Below, one piece after another: positions 16,329-26,122 of a stretch of 64,000 bases of DNA. Within the stretch, counting starts at the first letter, position 1. Each line of letters begins with the position of its first letter. Below the pieces are notes generated by a model. The model was not told the DNA's origin, ran no database searches, and was given only the letters and a program-made list of their open reading frames with translations. This DNA is from an uncultured Rhodopila sp. Lineage in GTDB: Bacteria > Pseudomonadota > Alphaproteobacteria > Acetobacterales > Acetobacteraceae. The stretch is from assembly GCA_903851415.1 (NCBI GenBank), contig CAINOE010000211.1, positions 21,937-85,936 on the forward strand. The letters are read 5' to 3'. Position numbers and translations under genes: made by a program.

Positions 16329-18455
16329 ATGATCGACAAGCACTTCAAGCTGGGAAACGAATTCCCTCGCATCGACTTCGAAACCTGGCGCGCGGCCGTC
16401 GAGAAGGAGGTCAAGGCGCCGTTCGAAAAGCGCATGGTTTCCCAGACCTATGAAGGCTTCGCGCTGCAGCCGCTGTATACCGAAGATCTGGTCCCAACCG
16501 GAGGCGACCCGTCCGGCCTTCCGGGCTTCCCGCCCTATATCCGCGGATCGAGTCCTCTCGGCGCCACGGTGGCCGGCTGGGACATCCGGCAGGAGCATGC
16601 GGAACCCGACCCGGCCGAACTGAACGCGCACATCCTGGACGACCTGACGAATGGCGTGACGTCTGTCGTGCTGCAGTTCGACGCCGCCGCCGCCTCCGGC
16701 CTGGACGCGGACGATCCGCGCGCCGCGGCGCTGTCCGGGAAGGGCGGCGCGATCATCCATACGAGCGGTGACTTCCGGCAGGCGCTGGATGGGGTTCTGC
16801 TCGATGTCGCCGGGGCGTGGCTCGAAGCCGGCAGCGCCGCGGTTCCGGCCGCCGCGCTGTATGTGGCGGCGGCCAAACAGGCGGGGGTGGGACCTGACCG
16901 CCTGCTGGGTTCCTTCGCATCCGACCCGCTCGGCACCCTGGTGCATGAAGGCGCGTTGCCGGTGCCGCTGGAGACGGCATTGAAGCAGACAGCCGATCTC
17001 GCGGCGTGGACGGCGGCGAACGCGCCGCGGCTGACGTCGGTTCTGGTGTCCACCAAAGCGTATCACGACGCGGGCGCGACCTCCGCCCAGGATCTGGCGT
17101 TCCTGCTGGCAACCGGCGTGGAGTATCTGCGGGCGCTGACCGCGTCAGGGCTGGATGTCGATACCGCGGCGCGGCAGATCACCTTCAGCATCGAACTGGG
17201 CTGCCGCTTCTACCAGGCGACGGCGAAAATCCGCGCCGCCCGCCTGCTTTGGGACCAGGTGGTCGCAGCCAGCGGCGGCGGCGAGGCTGCGCGCAAGGCG
17301 CATGTCCACACCACGACCGGTCGGCGGGTGATCACCACGCGCAACCCGATGCTGACCATTTTGCGCAATACCGCGACCGCCTATGCCGGCGCCATCGGCG
17401 GGGCGGACGCGATCACCACCGTGCCGGTCGATGCGCCGGACGTGCTCAGCGCCGAGCAAAGCCGGCGCAACGCGCGCAACACGCAGTTGATCCTCGCCGA
17501 GGAATGCCACCTGAACCACGTCATCGATCCGGCCGGCGGGTCCTGGTACATTGAATGGTACACCAGCCATCTGGCCGAACAGGCCTGGGCGCTGTTCCAG
17601 GAGATCGAGGCCGAGGGCGGCATGATCGCCGCGGTCACCAGCGGCTGGGTGGCGCACAGGATCGAGGCTGTGGAGGCGAAGCGGGAACGCGACATCGCCA
17701 CCCGCAAACTGGCCATCACAGGCATCAGCGAGCATGCGAACGTCTCCGAGGGGCACGTCCACCACACGCCCGCGAAGGATCCGGCGACGCTGCGGGATGC
17801 CGCAGCCGGCAAGCTGGCGGGCTGGCGTGCGGCACATGCGCCCAAGGATGCGCTTGCCCGGCTGGCGGACGCCGCGGCGGCCTCGCACGGCGTGACCGCA
17901 CTGGCGATCGCCGCGGCCGAGGCTGGTGCTACCATCGGCGAGCTCGCGGCGGCGCTCGTGCCTCCGGGGTCCGAGGCCGTACGCATAACCCCGCTCGCGG
18001 TGCATCCGTTCGACGAGGCGTATGAGCATCTGCGCGACGCCGCCGACGATTACCAGGATAAGCACGGCCACCGTCCACGCGTCTTCCTCGCCGGCTTCGG
18101 CTCCATCGCGCAGCAAATCGGCCGCAAGACCTTCGCCAACAGCTTTTTCCAGGCCGGCGGGTTCGAGGTGCTGGCGCGGGAAGGCAATTTCACCGTCGAT
18201 CAGGCGGCGGCGGAATTCGCCGCCAGCGGCGCGAAGATCGCGGTGATCTGCTCCACCGACAAGCTGTATGCGACCGGCGTGGCGGAACTGGCGCCGAAGC
18301 TGAAGGCGGCCGGCGCGCGCAACGTGGTGCTGGCGGGACATCCCGGCGCCGAGGAGGCGAACTACCGTGCCGCCGGGGTCGATACGTTCATCTTCGTCAG
18401 AAGTAACGTGCTGGAGACGCTGACGGCGCTGCTGCGGCAGGAGGGAGCTCTGTGA
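16329..18455 (+). CDS. mutA: Methylmalonyl-CoA mutase small (beta) subunit
   Basis: A 708-residue MutA-type subunit, somewhat long for the family. It has the TIM-barrel mutase domain in the first 500 residues and a C-terminal Rossmann-like domain. The cobalamin ligand motif DxHxxG is absent; the aligned stretch reads FGSIAQQIGRK, so it does not bind B12, as expected of the non-catalytic subunit. The ATG at 16329 follows GGGGGAAGG. It stabilises MutB, which isomerises methylmalonyl-CoA and succinyl-CoA. It overlaps mutB by one base. Confidence 0.92.
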   Translation: MIDKHFKLGNEFPRIDFETWRAAVEKEVKAPFEKRMVSQTYEGFALQPLYTEDLVPTGGDPSGLPGFPPYIRGSSPLGATVAGWDIRQEHAEPDPAELNAHILDDLTNGVTSVVLQFDAAAASGLDADDPRAAALSGKGGAIIHTSGDFRQALDGVLLDVAGAWLEAGSAAVPAAALYVAAAKQAGVGPDRLLGSFASDPLGTLVHEGALPVPLETALKQTADLAAWTAANAPRLTSVLVSTKAYHDAGATSAQDLAFLLATGVEYLRALTASGLDVDTAARQITFSIELGCRFYQATAKIRAARLLWDQVVAASGGGEAARKAHVHTTTGRRVITTRNPMLTILRNTATAYAGAIGGADAITTVPVDAPDVLSAEQSRRNARNTQLILAEECHLNHVIDPAGGSWYIEWYTSHLAEQAWALFQEIEAEGGMIAAVTSGWVAHRIEAVEAKRERDIATRKLAITGISEHANVSEGHVHHTPAKDPATLRDAAAGKLAGWRAAHAPKDALARLADAAAASHGVTALAIAAAEAGATIGELAAALVPPGSEAVRITPLAVHPFDEAYEHLRDAADDYQDKHGHRPRVFLAGFGSIAQQIGRKTFANSFFQAGGFEVLAREGNFTVDQAAAEFAASGAKIAVICSTDKLYATGVAELAPKLKAAGARNVVLAGHPGAEEANYRAAGVDTFIFVRSNVLETLTALLRQEGAL

Positions 18456-20638
18456 TGGCTACGATCCCGAACTTCAAGTCCATCCCGCTGAAGCCGGCTA
18501 TCTCGGCCGCAACGGCGAGCACCTGGCTGGAAACGGCGGAGCATAGCGTGCGGAAGCCGCTGGAGGCGCTGAACTGGACGACCTCCGAGGGAATCCCCGT
18601 CAAGCCCCTCTTTACCGCAGCCGATCGGCAGGGGTTGGAGCATCTTGACAGCTATCCGGGGTTCGCGCCGTTCGTGCGCGGACCGTATGCCTCGATGTAT
18701 GTCAGCCGCCCGTGGACGGTGCGGCAATATGCCGGGTTCTCCACCGCGGAAGAATCGAACGCGTTCTATAAGCGCAACATCGCCGGCGGGCAGAAGGGGC
18801 TGAGCATCGCCTTCGACCTGCCGACGCATCGCGGCTACGATTCCGACAATCCGCGGGTGTTCGGCGATGTCGGCATGGCGGGCGTGGCGATCGACAGCAT
18901 CCTGGATATGCGCATCCTGTTCGACGGCATCCCGCTCGGCCAGATCAGCGTGTCGATGACGATGAACGGCGCGGTGCTGCCCATCCTGGCACTTTATGTC
19001 GTCGCGGCGGAGGAGCAGGGGGTCGCGCAGGAGCAACTCACGGGCACCATTCAGAACGACATCCTGAAGGAGTTCATGACCCGCAACACCTATATCTACC
19101 CGCCGACGCCGAGCATGAAGATCGTCGGCGACATCTTCCAGTACACCACGAAGCACATGCCGCAGTTCAACAGCATCAGCATCTCCGGCTACCACATGCA
19201 GGAGGCCGGTGCGACGGCGGACCTCGAACTCGGCTACACGCTGGCGGACGGGCTGGAGTATCTGCGCACCGGGCTGAAGACCGGGATGGCGGTGGACGAT
19301 TTCGCGCCGCGGCTGTCGTTCTTCTGGTCCATCGGCAAAAACGTGCTGATGGAAGTCGCGAAAATGCGCGCCGCCCGCATGCTGTGGGCGAAGATCATCA
19401 AGGGCTTCGACGCCAAGAACCCGAAGAGCTACTCGCTGCGCACCCACAGCCAGACCAGCGGCTGGAGTCTGACGGCGCAGGACGTCTACAACAACGTCAC
19501 ACGCACCTGCCTGGAGGCTATGGCCGCCACCCAGGGCGAAACCCAGAGCCTGCACACCAACGCGTTTGACGAGGCGCTGGCGCTGCCGACGGATTTCTCC
19601 GCCGAGATCGCCCGCAACACGCAGTTGTTCCTCCAGGAGGAAACCGACACCGACAACGTCATCGATCCCTGGGGCGGCAGCTACTACGTCGAGTGGCTGA
19701 CCGCGGAACTTGCGCAGCGCGCCTGGGCGCATATCGTCGAGTGCGAAGAGCATGGCGGCATGACCAAGGCGATCGAGGCCGGCCTGCCGAAGATGCGCAT
19801 CGCCGAGGCGGCGGCGCGGATGCAGGCGCGCATCGACTCCGGGCAGGAAACGGTCGTCGGCCTCAACAAGTACCGGCCGAAGACCGAGCAGCCGATCCGC
19901 GTGCTGAAGATCGACAATACCGAGGTGCGGGCGTCGCAGATCAGGCGCCTGCAGGAATTGCGGGCGTCGCGCGATCCGGAGGCGGTGAAGGGCGCGCTGG
20001 CAGCCTTGACCAAGGCGGCCGAAACAGGGGAGGGCAATTTGCTCGACCTGTCCATCAAGGCGGCGCGGCTGAAGGCGTCCGTCGGCGAAATCAGCGACGC
20101 GCTGGAGGTCGTGTTCGGCCGCTACCAGGCGACCCCGAGCCTCGCCACCGGTGTCTATGCGCGAGATTTCGGCGAATCCAGGAGCGGTATCATGGATGTA
20201 CGGGCCAAGGTGGAGGCGTTTGCCAAGGAAGAGGGGCGCCAGCCGCGCATCCTGATCGCCAAGCTCGGCCAGGACGGTCACGACCGCGGCCAGCAGGTGG
20301 TAGCGTCGGCCTTCGCCGATTTGGGCTTCGACGTCGATGTCGGACCGCTGTTCCAGACGCCGGAGGAAGCGGCTCAGGCGGCGGTGGACAACGACGTGCA
20401 TGTCGTCGGCGCCAGTTCGCTGGCGGCCGGGCATCTGCAGTTGATCCCGGCCCTGCGCAAGGCGCTCGACGAGCGCGGACGGGAGGACATCCTGATCGTC
20501 GTGGGCGGTGTGATCCCGCCGCAGGATTACGATGAACTCTATGCCGACGGCGCGGCGGCGGTGTTCGGGCCGGGCTCGGTGATTTCCGACTCGGCCTCGA
20601 AGGTGCTCGACCTGCTGGCCGGAGACGGCGCGTCGTAG
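18455..20638 (+). CDS. mutB: Methylmalonyl-CoA mutase large (alpha) subunit
   Basis: A 727-residue catalytic subunit. Substrate-domain stretches RPWTVRQYAGFSTAEESN and FDLPTHRGYDSD and the cobalamin-ligand motif DGHDRG in KLGQDGHDRGQQVVA are intact, followed by the GSSLAAGH-type loop (here GASSLAAGHL). It interconverts (R)-methylmalonyl-CoA and succinyl-CoA using adenosylcobalamin. GGAGGGAG lies before the ATG at 18455; a GTG three bases upstream is the alternative. Confidence 0.96.
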   Translation: MATIPNFKSIPLKPAISAATASTWLETAEHSVRKPLEALNWTTSEGIPVKPLFTAADRQGLEHLDSYPGFAPFVRGPYASMYVSRPWTVRQYAGFSTAEESNAFYKRNIAGGQKGLSIAFDLPTHRGYDSDNPRVFGDVGMAGVAIDSILDMRILFDGIPLGQISVSMTMNGAVLPILALYVVAAEEQGVAQEQLTGTIQNDILKEFMTRNTYIYPPTPSMKIVGDIFQYTTKHMPQFNSISISGYHMQEAGATADLELGYTLADGLEYLRTGLKTGMAVDDFAPRLSFFWSIGKNVLMEVAKMRAARMLWAKIIKGFDAKNPKSYSLRTHSQTSGWSLTAQDVYNNVTRTCLEAMAATQGETQSLHTNAFDEALALPTDFSAEIARNTQLFLQEETDTDNVIDPWGGSYYVEWLTAELAQRAWAHIVECEEHGGMTKAIEAGLPKMRIAEAAARMQARIDSGQETVVGLNKYRPKTEQPIRVLKIDNTEVRASQIRRLQELRASRDPEAVKGALAALTKAAETGEGNLLDLSIKAARLKASVGEISDALEVVFGRYQATPSLATGVYARDFGESRSGIMDVRAKVEAFAKEEGRQPRILIAKLGQDGHDRGQQVVASAFADLGFDVDVGPLFQTPEEAAQAAVDNDVHVVGASSLAAGHLQLIPALRKALDERGREDILIVVGGVIPPQDYDELYADGAAAVFGPGSVISDSASKVLDLLAGDGAS

Positions 20639-20639
20639 C

Positions 20640-21632
20640 ATGGCGCTTTCGGTCGATGCCCTGGCCGAGGGCCTGGTGGCCGGCAACCGGTCGATGCTGG
20701 CCCGCGCGATCACGCTGGTCGAGTCCAACCGCCCCGACCATGAGGCGATGGGGCAGGCGCTGATCACGCGCCTGCTGCCGCGCACCGGCGGCGCGACCCG
20801 CATCGGCATCACCGGCGTGCCGGGTGTCGGCAAAAGCGCCTTCATCGAGGCGTTCGGCAGCTTGCTGACGACAGCGGGGCATCGCGTGGCGGTGCTGTCA
20901 ATCGATCCGTCCAGCATGCGCACCGGCGGCAGCATCCTCGGCGACAAGGCGCGGATGATGAAGCTGAGCGCGGACCCGAATGCATTCATCCGGCCCTCGC
21001 CGAGCGGATCGGTTTTGGGCGGCATCGCCCGCAAGACCCGTGAGACCATGCTGCTGTGCGAGGCCGCCGGCTACGACATCGTGCTGATTGAGACGGTGGG
21101 TGTCGGCCAGTCGGAGGTGGCGGTCGCCTCGATGACGGACCTGCTGCTGGTGCTGATGCTGGCCGGGGCCGGGGATGAGCTGCAGGGGATCAAGCGCGGG
21201 CTGATGGAGCGCGCGAACATGATTGTTGTCACCAAGGCGGACGGCCGGAACGTCACGGCGGCCTCGATCGCCGCGTCGCAATACCAGTTCGCCATGCGGC
21301 TGCTGCACGAGCCGGAGGATCTGCCGGAAGTGGTGACGTGCAGCTCGGTGGAGGGCACCGGGCTGGACCGGATCTGGACTCTGATCAATGAGCGGATGCG
21401 CGCGGCGGAGCGGTCCGGCGCGCTGAAGGCAAAGCGGGCCGAGCAGGCGACGGCGTGGATGTGGACGCTGGTGGAAGAGAAGATCCGCGAGACTTTGCGG
21501 CAGACGGAGGCGATCCGGACGATCGCGGAGAACGCTGAGCAGCAGGTGCGCGGCGGGACGATGACGCCGGTGCTGGGCGCGGGGGCGATCGTCGATGCCC
21601 TGCGGCTGTCGGGGGTGAAGCCGGCGGGATAG
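20640..21632 (+). CDS. meaB: Methylmalonyl-CoA mutase-associated GTPase MeaB
   Basis: A 330-residue G3E-family GTPase. Walker A is GVPGVGKSAF, Walker B/switch regions are ETVGVGQSE, and the base-recognition motif is TKAD. MeaB chaperones mutase, gating cofactor loading and protecting the radical enzyme. It starts one base after the mutB stop, which supports this role over the older ArgK name. Confidence 0.95.
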   Translation: MALSVDALAEGLVAGNRSMLARAITLVESNRPDHEAMGQALITRLLPRTGGATRIGITGVPGVGKSAFIEAFGSLLTTAGHRVAVLSIDPSSMRTGGSILGDKARMMKLSADPNAFIRPSPSGSVLGGIARKTRETMLLCEAAGYDIVLIETVGVGQSEVAVASMTDLLLVLMLAGAGDELQGIKRGLMERANMIVVTKADGRNVTAASIAASQYQFAMRLLHEPEDLPEVVTCSSVEGTGLDRIWTLINERMRAAERSGALKAKRAEQATAWMWTLVEEKIRETLRQTEAIRTIAENAEQQVRGGTMTPVLGAGAIVDALRLSGVKPAG

Positions 21633-21781
21633 CCCGGGCTCGGCTGCGCGCGGCGGTGGCAACACAAAGCTCTGTCCCGAGAGCGGCGCGCTGTCAGCAT
21701 GCCCTGAACGCGCCGCGCGATTCCCCCGCGGCGACTTTGCCGCTACGACGACGCTCGCACTGGAGCAGGAGTCGAGTCCCG

Positions 21782-22282
21782 ATGACCAACCCGACCGTCG
21801 AACTGAAGATCCTTGATGACCGCCTGAGAGCCTGGGGTCTGCCGCAATACCAAAGCGAGATGGCGGCGGCCGTCGATCTGCATGCCTGCATCGACGCCCC
21901 GCTGGAACTGGTGGCGGGCGCGGCGGCTGTGCTGGTGCCGACGGGGATCGCGGTGCATATGGCCGATCCCGGGATGGCGGCGCTGGTGCTGCCGCGGTCG
22001 GGGCTGGGGCACCGCAAGGGGCTGGTGCTCGGCAATCTGGTCGGACTGATCGATGCGGATTACACCGGGCCGGTTCTGGTCAGCGCCTGGAACCGCCTCG
22101 CAACAGGTTCCGGAGCGATCGTCCTGACGCCCGGCGAGCGCTTCGCCCAGATGGTGTTTGTGCCGATCCTGCGGCCGCGGTTCCAGCTTGTCGAGTCGTT
22201 CACGCTGTTCTCGGAGCGCGGTGCCGGCGGCTTCGGCTCCACCGGTTCGTCGGAGGTTCCGGGGTCCGGCGTCACCGGGTGA
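21782..22282 (+). CDS. dut: dUTP diphosphatase
   Basis: A 166-residue trimeric-type dUTPase with the five conserved motifs: AAVDLHAC (AGYDL-like), PRSGLGHRKG, NLVGLIDADYTG, RFAQMVFVPI and RGAGGFGSTG at the C-terminus. It hydrolyses dUTP to dUMP and pyrophosphate. The ATG at 21782 starts just before the conserved core; upstream codons in frame lack family similarity. Confidence 0.95.
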   Translation: MTNPTVELKILDDRLRAWGLPQYQSEMAAAVDLHACIDAPLELVAGAAAVLVPTGIAVHMADPGMAALVLPRSGLGHRKGLVLGNLVGLIDADYTGPVLVSAWNRLATGSGAIVLTPGERFAQMVFVPILRPRFQLVESFTLFSERGAGGFGSTGSSEVPGSGVTG

Positions 22283-22405
22283 GACATTGCCGCGGTCTCA
22301 GTCGCGTTCTTGTGAACACAATTAATGGTCCGATGTAACACCTGTTCCCGAAAAGAAAGTGTATCGTGGTCGAACAGACGATGATCTCATTCCGGAGGAG
22401 CGGAC

Positions 22406-22606
22406 ATGTCAATCCATCTTGCCAAGGCAGAACTGGCGGTTATTGATAATGTTCGGACCGCTCCGCCAGCGGCCCAGCCGCTCTGCGATAATGTCCCGGT
22501 GGAGGATGATGACCGTCTGGCTGTTGCCCGAGGTGTGCTCGGGGCCGTCATCATCTCTACCCCGTTCTGGATTCTGATCGGCTTCACGATCTATATGCTG
22601 CTGTAG
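22406..22606 (+). CDS. Small membrane protein, 66 residues
   Basis: An unrecognised short protein with an acidic, Pro/Ala-rich N-terminal half and one C-terminal membrane helix (ARGVLGAVIISTPFWILIGFTIY). GGAGGAG sits 8 bases before the ATG, a very good ribosome site, and the local upstream region is AT-richer than average with a TTGTG-AA-CACAA element at 22310-22321. These make it a believable gene. No function can be given. Confidence 0.65.
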   Translation: MSIHLAKAELAVIDNVRTAPPAAQPLCDNVPVEDDDRLAVARGVLGAVIISTPFWILIGFTIYMLL

Positions 22607-22790
22607 CCGCCCGCGATTCGTCTGCTCCGCGGACCCGCCGCCGATGCTTGCGCCGCTATGGCCGCGATCCGGCCCGGCCCGCATCGCCGGCGCCCTGTGC
22701 CGCTGCGGTTGCCCGCGCGCCCGGGACCCGCGAAGATACCGTAACAAAATCCTGATTGACCGCCGCCCCGTTGCCGGTCTTCTGGTGCCA

Positions 22791-23681
22791 ATGCGCCACG
22801 TCCTCCTCCTTCTGTCGAGTCTCCTGCTCAGCCTGGCGGCTTTCCCGGCCGCGGCGCAGCCGTCGCGCTCCGCCCTGCCGCGCGACGTCGTGGACCATTT
22901 TTTCCTGACCTCCGATGGTGTCCGCCTGCACTACCTCGAGGCCGGACCGCCCTACGGGCATACGCTGGTGCTGGTCCCCGGCTGGACCATGCCCGCCTGG
23001 ATCTGGATGCCGCAGATTCTCGCCTTCTCGCAGCGCTACCACGTCGTGGCGTTCGATCCGCGCGGTCAGGGCGACTCGGCCGCGCCGCCGGGGGGGTACG
23101 AGCCGCTCCGCCGCGGCCGGGACATCGCCGAGTTGATCGCGCGGCTGGAGTCCGGACCGGTCGTGGTCGTCGCCTGGTCGCTGGGCGTGCTGGACACGCT
23201 GGCGTCCATCCATGAAATCGGCGACCGCAGGATCGCCGGCCTCGTGCTGGTCGATAACTCAGTTGGCGAGGACCCTCCGCCGGCGCCGCTGCCGCCCGGT
23301 CCGCGGCACCGCGGGCCTCCGCCGGACCATGCCAGGGCGATGCAGGCATTTGTGCGCGCCATGTTCCACCGCCCGCAGCCCGCCGCCTATCTGGACCGCC
23401 TGACCGAGGCGTCGTTGCGCACGCCGGAAGCCGCCAGCCGATCGTTGCGCGCTTATCCGGAACCGCGGTCGTATTGGCGGGAAGCGGTGTACGAGACAAA
23501 AGTGCCGCTTCTCTATGTCGTGCGGCCGCGCTGGGTTGCGCAGGGCGAAAACCTCGTGCGAAACCGGCCGGACACAGAGATGGAAGTGTTCGATGACGCC
23601 GGCCACGCGTTGTTCGTCGATGAACCCGCCCGATTCAACAGCGTGACCGAGCAGTTCCTGCAGCGCCACGTTTGGCCATGA
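22791..23681 (+). CDS. Exported alpha/beta hydrolase
   Basis: A 296-residue protein with a signal peptide (MRHVLLLLSSLLLSLAAFPA, cleavage near AAAQ) and an alpha/beta-hydrolase fold. The oxyanion region is VPGWTMP, the nucleophile serine is in VAWSLGVLD (first glycine of GxSxG replaced by alanine), and the catalytic histidine is in DDAGHALFVDEP. The ATG at 22791 is chosen because it starts the signal peptide, though no strong ribosome site precedes it. It overlaps the next gene by four bases. Substrate unknown. Confidence 0.75.
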   Translation: MRHVLLLLSSLLLSLAAFPAAAQPSRSALPRDVVDHFFLTSDGVRLHYLEAGPPYGHTLVLVPGWTMPAWIWMPQILAFSQRYHVVAFDPRGQGDSAAPPGGYEPLRRGRDIAELIARLESGPVVVVAWSLGVLDTLASIHEIGDRRIAGLVLVDNSVGEDPPPAPLPPGPRHRGPPPDHARAMQAFVRAMFHRPQPAAYLDRLTEASLRTPEAASRSLRAYPEPRSYWREAVYETKVPLLYVVRPRWVAQGENLVRNRPDTEMEVFDDAGHALFVDEPARFNSVTEQFLQRHVWP

Positions 23682-26122
23682 ACCTGTTTCCGCTGTTCCT
23701 CGTCTCGTTGGCCGCCGTCGGCTACGAGACGGCGCTGACGCGCTATTTCGCCGTCGCGAAATGGTCGGAGTACGGCTACTGGGTGATCTCCATCGTCATG
23801 GTGGGGTTCGCACTCAGCGGTGTCGTGCTGGCGCTGTGGCGCGATGCCTTTGCCCGCCGCGCCGCGGTGCTGATGGCGGCGCTGCCGGCCTGCCTGGTGA
23901 TCACCGCCGCCGCCGGCTACCATTTCACGACGACGAACGCGTTCAATCCGCTGCAATTGCAGAACCCGGTAACGTGGCAACCGCAGATCTGGAACATCGC
24001 CGGCTACTACGCCGCGCTGCTGCCGTTCTTCTTCCTCGCCGGCCTGTTCATCAGCCTGAGCTTCGTGCGCAACGCCAGCCGGATCGGCCTGGTCTACGCC
24101 TTCGACCTGACCGGCGCGGGCGCGGGCGCCGCCGGGGTGCTTGCGGCGATGTACCTGGTCCACGCCTTCCACCTTGTGCCGCTGCTGCTGGTGCCTTTGG
24201 CGCTGGCCGCGGTGTTCATGCGCGGGCCGCACCACCTGCGGGCGGTCGCCGCCGCGGTGCTGGCGCTGGGCCTGGCGGAGACCGTGCTGCTGCTGGATGA
24301 CGAAGCCGCCTATAACGATTTCAAGGCGATCTACGCCCCGCTGCACACGCCGGATGCGAAGATCGTCGCCTCGGTGAACTCGCCGCGCGGCAACTACGCC
24401 GTGCTGGACGATTTCACCGAGCGCGTCGACACCGACATTTCCAACAACGCCGGCATGCTGGGGGTCGAGGGGCCGCCGCGTTCCTACGGCCTGTACCGCG
24501 ACGGCAACCGCATTGCCGCGCTGCCGTCGCAGCCCGGACCGCTCGGCTCCGACTACGCCGCGGCGGCGCTGGACGCGCTTCCCTTCACGTTGATCCCGCA
24601 CGCCCGGGTGATGCTGGCCGGCGCCTCCGGCGGGTTCCGGATTGCCGAGGCGTCGCGTCTGGGCGCCGCCGAAATCCGCGCGCTGGAGCCGGAACCCGTG
24701 CTGCTCGGCATCCTGCGGCATGGCATCGGTCCCGTCGCGCCAGCCCCCGGCATCGCCGGAGCGGACATCTCCGGCTCCGCGCCGCTCGCCGCCATCGGCA
24801 ACGGCCCGTTCGACATCATCGACCTGTCGGCGGACTTCCTCGACGCCGCCGAAACCAACGCGACGGCGTTCAGCCGGGAAGCCATCGTCTCGTATTTGCG
24901 CGCCTTGGCGCCGGGCGGGATGGTGTCGATCCCGGTCTCGATCCGCGACTTCCCGGTCTATGCGCTGCGCATGCTGGCCACGGTGCGGGCGGCGCTGCTG
25001 TCGGCGGGCATCGACGACCCCGCGGCGCATGTCCTGGTGTACCGTTCCGCCTGGAACGTCCGCATCCTGATCGCGCCCGGCGGCTGGAGCGCCGCCCGCA
25101 TCGACGCCGCGAAAAAATTCGCCGACGACCGCTCGTTCGACATCGCCTGGTATCCGGGGATGGATGTCGGCAAGGCCCGGGACAGCATCTACAACGACCT
25201 GCCGGCCGTCTCCTTCGACAAAGGCGAGGTCGAATCCGGCGGTCCGGACGATGCCATCGCCGACGAGGCGGAGGCGGTGCTGTCAGGCCAGCCCTCGCCC
25301 TCCCGCGACCAGTTCAACCTCTCGCCGATAACCCTGGACCGCCCGTTCTTCTATGCCGTGCTGCGGCTGGACCGCATCGGGACAATTCTGAAACGCCTGG
25401 AAATCCTGCCGCAGGCCGAGGTGGGCGCGCTGGTCAACCTCGCGGTGCTGGCGCAGGCGGCGGTGATCGCCGTGCTGGTGCTGATGGTGCCGCTGCTGGC
25501 CCCCGGCCGGATCCGCGCGCCCGGGGCCGGGCTATTGCGCGCGGTCGTTTATTTCCCGGCGCTGGCGCTCGGGTTCCTGTTCATCGAGATCTACCTGATT
25601 GAGAAAGCCAGCTTCTGGCTGTCCGACCGCACCAGCGGATTCGCGCTGGTATTGACCGGGATGCTGATCTTCTCCGGCCTCGGCAGCCTGCTGTCGGAGC
25701 GGATGGCGGCGGCGCCGCGGCACTTCATGGCGCTGGCGGCGTTGGTCGTGCTGATCTGGTGCGCGTCGGCGGCGGCTTTCCTGGAACCGGTGCTGCTGAG
25801 GACGCTGGATTGGCCGTTCATGGCGCGGACGGGGCTGCTGCTGGCGGTGATCGCGCCGGTGTCGGTGGCGCTGGGCACGCCGTTCCCGCTCGGACTGAAC
25901 CAGACCGGATCCACCGGGTTCCTGCCCTGGGCCTGGGGGCTGAATGGCGCATTTTCTGTTGTCGCCACGCCACTGGCGAATTTGATTGCACGCGAAGCCG
26001 GATTCATGTGGGTTCTTTTCTGCGCGGCAATCCTTTATGGCATCGCTTTGATAACATTTCCGGCGATGAGGAAGACCTCGGTTTGGCAAGACATCCCAGC
26101 ACCATCACCCGCCGGGGAGTAA
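23678..26122 (+). CDS. Membrane-embedded spermidine synthase-like protein
   Basis: An 814-residue protein with a hydrophobic N-terminal block (about residues 1-210), a soluble central part (about 210-590) with a Rossmann-like stretch HARVMLAGASGGF resembling spermidine synthase/SAM-methyltransferase folds, and a second multi-helix block to the C-terminus. This matches the poorly characterised fused spermidine-synthase/transporter-type proteins. The glycine-rich motif is weak, so activity is uncertain. It is translationally coupled to the hydrolase (ATGA) and overlaps the next gene by 40 bases. Confidence 0.65.
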   Translation: MNLFPLFLVSLAAVGYETALTRYFAVAKWSEYGYWVISIVMVGFALSGVVLALWRDAFARRAAVLMAALPACLVITAAAGYHFTTTNAFNPLQLQNPVTWQPQIWNIAGYYAALLPFFFLAGLFISLSFVRNASRIGLVYAFDLTGAGAGAAGVLAAMYLVHAFHLVPLLLVPLALAAVFMRGPHHLRAVAAAVLALGLAETVLLLDDEAAYNDFKAIYAPLHTPDAKIVASVNSPRGNYAVLDDFTERVDTDISNNAGMLGVEGPPRSYGLYRDGNRIAALPSQPGPLGSDYAAAALDALPFTLIPHARVMLAGASGGFRIAEASRLGAAEIRALEPEPVLLGILRHGIGPVAPAPGIAGADISGSAPLAAIGNGPFDIIDLSADFLDAAETNATAFSREAIVSYLRALAPGGMVSIPVSIRDFPVYALRMLATVRAALLSAGIDDPAAHVLVYRSAWNVRILIAPGGWSAARIDAAKKFADDRSFDIAWYPGMDVGKARDSIYNDLPAVSFDKGEVESGGPDDAIADEAEAVLSGQPSPSRDQFNLSPITLDRPFFYAVLRLDRIGTILKRLEILPQAEVGALVNLAVLAQAAVIAVLVLMVPLLAPGRIRAPGAGLLRAVVYFPALALGFLFIEIYLIEKASFWLSDRTSGFALVLTGMLIFSGLGSLLSERMAAAPRHFMALAALVVLIWCASAAAFLEPVLLRTLDWPFMARTGLLLAVIAPVSVALGTPFPLGLNQTGSTGFLPWAWGLNGAFSVVATPLANLIAREAGFMWVLFCAAILYGIALITFPAMRKTSVWQDIPAPSPAGE

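Noticed and set aside
18362..21049. A very long minus-strand open frame (895 codons) opposite mutB and meaB
   Set aside because: It is antisense to clearly conserved genes, is rich in Arg/His/Ala as expected from high-GC antisense frames, has no family features and would need to override a complete operon.
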